Shown: positions 61,777-64,000 of the stretch, piece after piece
Numbering within the stretch: position 1 is the first letter of the stretch
How the letters are laid out: every line of letters begins with the position of its first letter
Source: Flavobacterium sp. ENC
Lineage (GTDB): Bacteria > Bacteroidota > Bacteroidia > Flavobacteriales > Flavobacteriaceae
Length of the DNA: 64,000 nucleotides
Direction of reading: 5' to 3'
Assembly (NCBI RefSeq): GCF_020991415.1
Contig: NZ_JAJMOY010000011.1
Location: forward strand, 53,369 to 117,368
Made by a program: the position numbers and the translations under genes
The notes under the pieces: generated by a model
Seen by the model: the letters and a program-made list of their open reading frames with translations, nothing else
The model's database searches: none
What the model was told of the DNA's origin: nothing

Positions 61777-61897
61777 TAAGCGCTGTATCACAATCGTTTA
61801 TTTACAATTCAAAACAGTCCCTGAAAACAAACCGAATTCTTTAAAGAATATATTTTTTCGCTGCTTCCGTAGTGACGAGAGTTAATAATGTTTTAAT

Positions 61898-64000
61898 ATG
61901 CTTATTAGTAATACTTTAGTTGATATTTTAGAAAATGCGGCACAAGAGCAAACCGGAATTACGTTTATTCGTTCCTCTAGTGACGAAGTAACGTATTCGT
62001 ATCAGGAATTGCTCGGTAAAGCATTGTATACGCTTCATAATCTTCAGGAATTCGGAGTGCGTTCCGGCGATGAGGTTATTATACAGATAAATGATAACGC
62101 AGAATTTTTACAGGTTTTCTGGGCATGTATACTTGGGAAAATCATTCCTGTTCCGGTAGCAATCGGAAGACAGGAAGGGCACAAGCATAAACTATATAAC
62201 ATTTGGAAAAAATTAAACAATCCTTTTTTAGTATGCGATAAAGGCCTGCTCGAAGAAATGTTTACCTACAAAAGTGATGAGGTAACCGAAGCAGCGTATC
62301 AGAAAATTGCAAAAACAACACTATTTTCAGAAGCCGCTGTAGCAGAGAAAGCACAAGGCATTAAAAACACGGATATAAGTGCCGGTGATATTGCCTATAT
62401 TCAGTTTTCATCCGGTTCTACAGGAAATCCGAAAGGGGTAGAACTAACACATGCTAATCTGGTAGCCAATATTACTGATATTGCAAATCGTTCTAAAATC
62501 ACAACGGCAGACCGATCCTTAAGCTGGCTGCCACTGACACATGATATGGGGCTTATTTGTTTTCATCTGTCCTGTACATTAAGAAAAATTCAGCAATTTC
62601 TATTGCCAACGACGCTTTTTATCAGAAGGCCTTTACTCTGGATGGAAAAGGCAAGTGAACATAAGGCAAGTTTACTGTATTCACCAAATTTTGGTTGTCA
62701 ATACATCTTATCGGCAATAAGTACGGCGAAAAATCCGATTGGGTGGGATCTTTCGCAGGTGAGGATTATGTACAATGGGGCTGAGCCAATCTCATGGAAA
62801 CTGTGCAATCAGTTCCTGGAAGAAATGAGCCAGTTTCAATTGCCGGCATCAGTTCTGTATCCGGGTTACGGACTGGCAGAAGCATGTGTGGCGGTGACCC
62901 TTCCAATCGTTGGGAATCCTTTCAAATGTTATTTTGTATACCGTAATCATTTGAAAATTGGAGAAAAAATAGTAGAAGTAGCCAACGAAAATAGTGCCAA
63001 CAGTACTTCGTTCGTAGAAGTGGGAAGACCATTAGACCAGTGCCCTGTAAGAATAACGAATGATAATGACGAAGTTTTGGCGGACAAACACATCGGACAT
63101 ATTCAGATTAAAGGAGCGAATGTTACCACAGGATATTATAATGATCCTGAAATAAGTGCAGCCTGTAAAACAAACGATAACTGGCACAGAACAGGAGATT
63201 TAGGTTTTATGTACGAAGGCGCTTTGGTCATAACCGGACGTGCCAAAAACCTGATTATTATTAACGGACAAAATATTTATCCGCAGGATATTGAAGAAAT
63301 TATTCATAAAAAACTTCATTTAAAGCCGGAAACCGTAGTGGCCTGCAGTGCCAGAAAAGATATAAATCATTCGGAAGAACTACTGATTTTTGTACAGCAG
63401 CGTCTGATATCTGAAGATTTTATTCAGACGATTTGGGATATAAAGCGGGAAGTTCTTAATGAGTTGAATCTGGAAGTTCAGCAGGTGATAGCCGTAAAAA
63501 GTATTCCGAAGACAACAAGCGGAAAAGTACAGCATTATCAATTAGTACAGCAATATCTTGCGAGAGATTACGAAGCTCAAATTCAGAAAACAGCGGAATT
63601 AGAAGAACAATTAGCACACAAAGAAGTGGCAAATGCCGATTCTTTAGATGAAAAATTGTGGTCCCTTGCGAGAAATATACTTAAAAATGATAACTTGGAA
63701 TTCGCTCAGAATTTCTTTACCGATCAATTCAATAGCTTAAAAGCGACCGCATTACTATCCCGCATTCAGCAATTGGGCTACCAGATATCGATAGAGACAC
63801 TTTTCAGAAATGCAAGTGTAGCCGAATTAAGCCAATATCTAAAAAAGGAGGAACGCGTTCAGATTGTACCCATTGAAGTCGCGGAAATTAGTAATAATTA
63901 TCCACTGACTGCCGGACAAAAGCGATTCTGGATGTTGCACCAGTTCAATCAAAGTAATGCAGCACATATTACAAGTGTTAGCCTTATCAGTGGAAATTTT
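61898..64000 (+). CDS. Fatty acyl-AMP ligase-carrier-condensation protein (3' partial)
   Basis: An open frame from the ATG at 61898 to the window end (701 residues visible). Residues 1 to about 575 form an acyl-AMP ligase of the FAAL type: FSSGSTGNPKGVELTH (near 171), WLPLTHDMGLICF (near 210), YGLAEACVAV, WHRTGDLGFM, and SGKVQHYQL at the end. A carrier domain follows (about 590-660) with the probable phosphopantetheine Ser613 in a variant motif FFTDQFNSLKA instead of GGxSL. A condensation domain begins at about 670 (YPLTAGQKRFWMLHQFNQ). It should adenylate a fatty acid and acylate the first amino acid, making the product a lipopeptide. The gene continues past the window. Confidence 0.9.
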   Translation, partial: MLISNTLVDILENAAQEQTGITFIRSSSDEVTYSYQELLGKALYTLHNLQEFGVRSGDEVIIQINDNAEFLQVFWACILGKIIPVPVAIGRQEGHKHKLYNIWKKLNNPFLVCDKGLLEEMFTYKSDEVTEAAYQKIAKTTLFSEAAVAEKAQGIKNTDISAGDIAYIQFSSGSTGNPKGVELTHANLVANITDIANRSKITTADRSLSWLPLTHDMGLICFHLSCTLRKIQQFLLPTTLFIRRPLLWMEKASEHKASLLYSPNFGCQYILSAISTAKNPIGWDLSQVRIMYNGAEPISWKLCNQFLEEMSQFQLPASVLYPGYGLAEACVAVTLPIVGNPFKCYFVYRNHLKIGEKIVEVANENSANSTSFVEVGRPLDQCPVRITNDNDEVLADKHIGHIQIKGANVTTGYYNDPEISAACKTNDNWHRTGDLGFMYEGALVITGRAKNLIIINGQNIYPQDIEEIIHKKLHLKPETVVACSARKDINHSEELLIFVQQRLISEDFIQTIWDIKREVLNELNLEVQQVIAVKSIPKTTSGKVQHYQLVQQYLARDYEAQIQKTAELEEQLAHKEVANADSLDEKLWSLARNILKNDNLEFAQNFFTDQFNSLKATALLSRIQQLGYQISIETLFRNASVAELSQYLKKEERVQIVPIEVAEISNNYPLTAGQKRFWMLHQFNQSNAAHITSVSLISGNF

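Overview
The window looks like a chromosomal segment of a Flavobacterium-type member of the Bacteroidota. The DNA is AT-rich, start regions are A-rich with no clear Shine-Dalgarno sequence, several promoters carry a TAnnTTTG-type -7 element, and one secreted protease ends in a type IX secretion (T9SS) sorting domain. Many lipoproteins have Bacteroidota-style lipoboxes, and intergenic spaces hold low-complexity repeats that I recognise as typical of flavobacteria.

Layout. 1-6.6 kb: the end of an unknown gene, an S41 protease lipoprotein, a divergent LuxR-type response regulator and a large secreted subtilase. 6.7-12.9 kb: the four-gene ligase-associated DNA repair cluster (MBL-fold exonuclease, ATP-dependent ligase, Lhr-like helicase, PdeM phosphoesterase). 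12.9-24 kb: a stress island with a catalase-family protein, small lipoprotein, SRPBCC membrane protein, YtxH protein, several small disordered charged proteins, KatE and a duplicated membrane protein. It also holds the NHEJ pair LigD/Ku; Ku is in an operon with a DUF202 membrane protein and a SpoIIAA-like protein. 24-30 kb: signal peptidase I, a secreted alpha/beta hydrolase and KatG. 30-32.3 kb: a small lipoprotein and a TPR sensor histidine kinase.

32.9 kb to the window end: a biosynthetic gene cluster, all on the plus strand and open at the right edge. It starts with a NusG/UpxY-type antiterminator paralog and an FtsX/MacB-type permease, then a 5332-residue NRPS with five A-T-C units. Next come a carbamoyltransferase, an SGNH/TPR protein, a glutamine-dependent asparagine synthase-like amidotransferase, a SyrD/PvdE-type peptide exporter, a type II thioesterase, a secreted protein of unknown function and an Sfp-type phosphopantetheinyl transferase. 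The last gene, cut by the window end, encodes a fatty acyl-AMP ligase fused to a carrier and a condensation domain. The parts fit a lipopeptide: the FAAL-carrier-C protein would load and pass a fatty acid to the NRPS, which starts with an A domain and ends with a C domain. Carbamoylation and amidation would decorate the product, and the ABC exporter would move it out. The predicted product is not one I recognise.

The most interesting signals are this cluster with its own antiterminator; a long near-identical duplication between NRPS units 1 and 5; a CCGTA/TACGG palindrome shared by the response regulator gene and the region before the histidine kinase, with half-sites before the NRPS operon; and a bidirectional hairpin inside the overlapping 3' ends of ligD and ku that writes Lys-Lys-Ser-Ser into both proteins.
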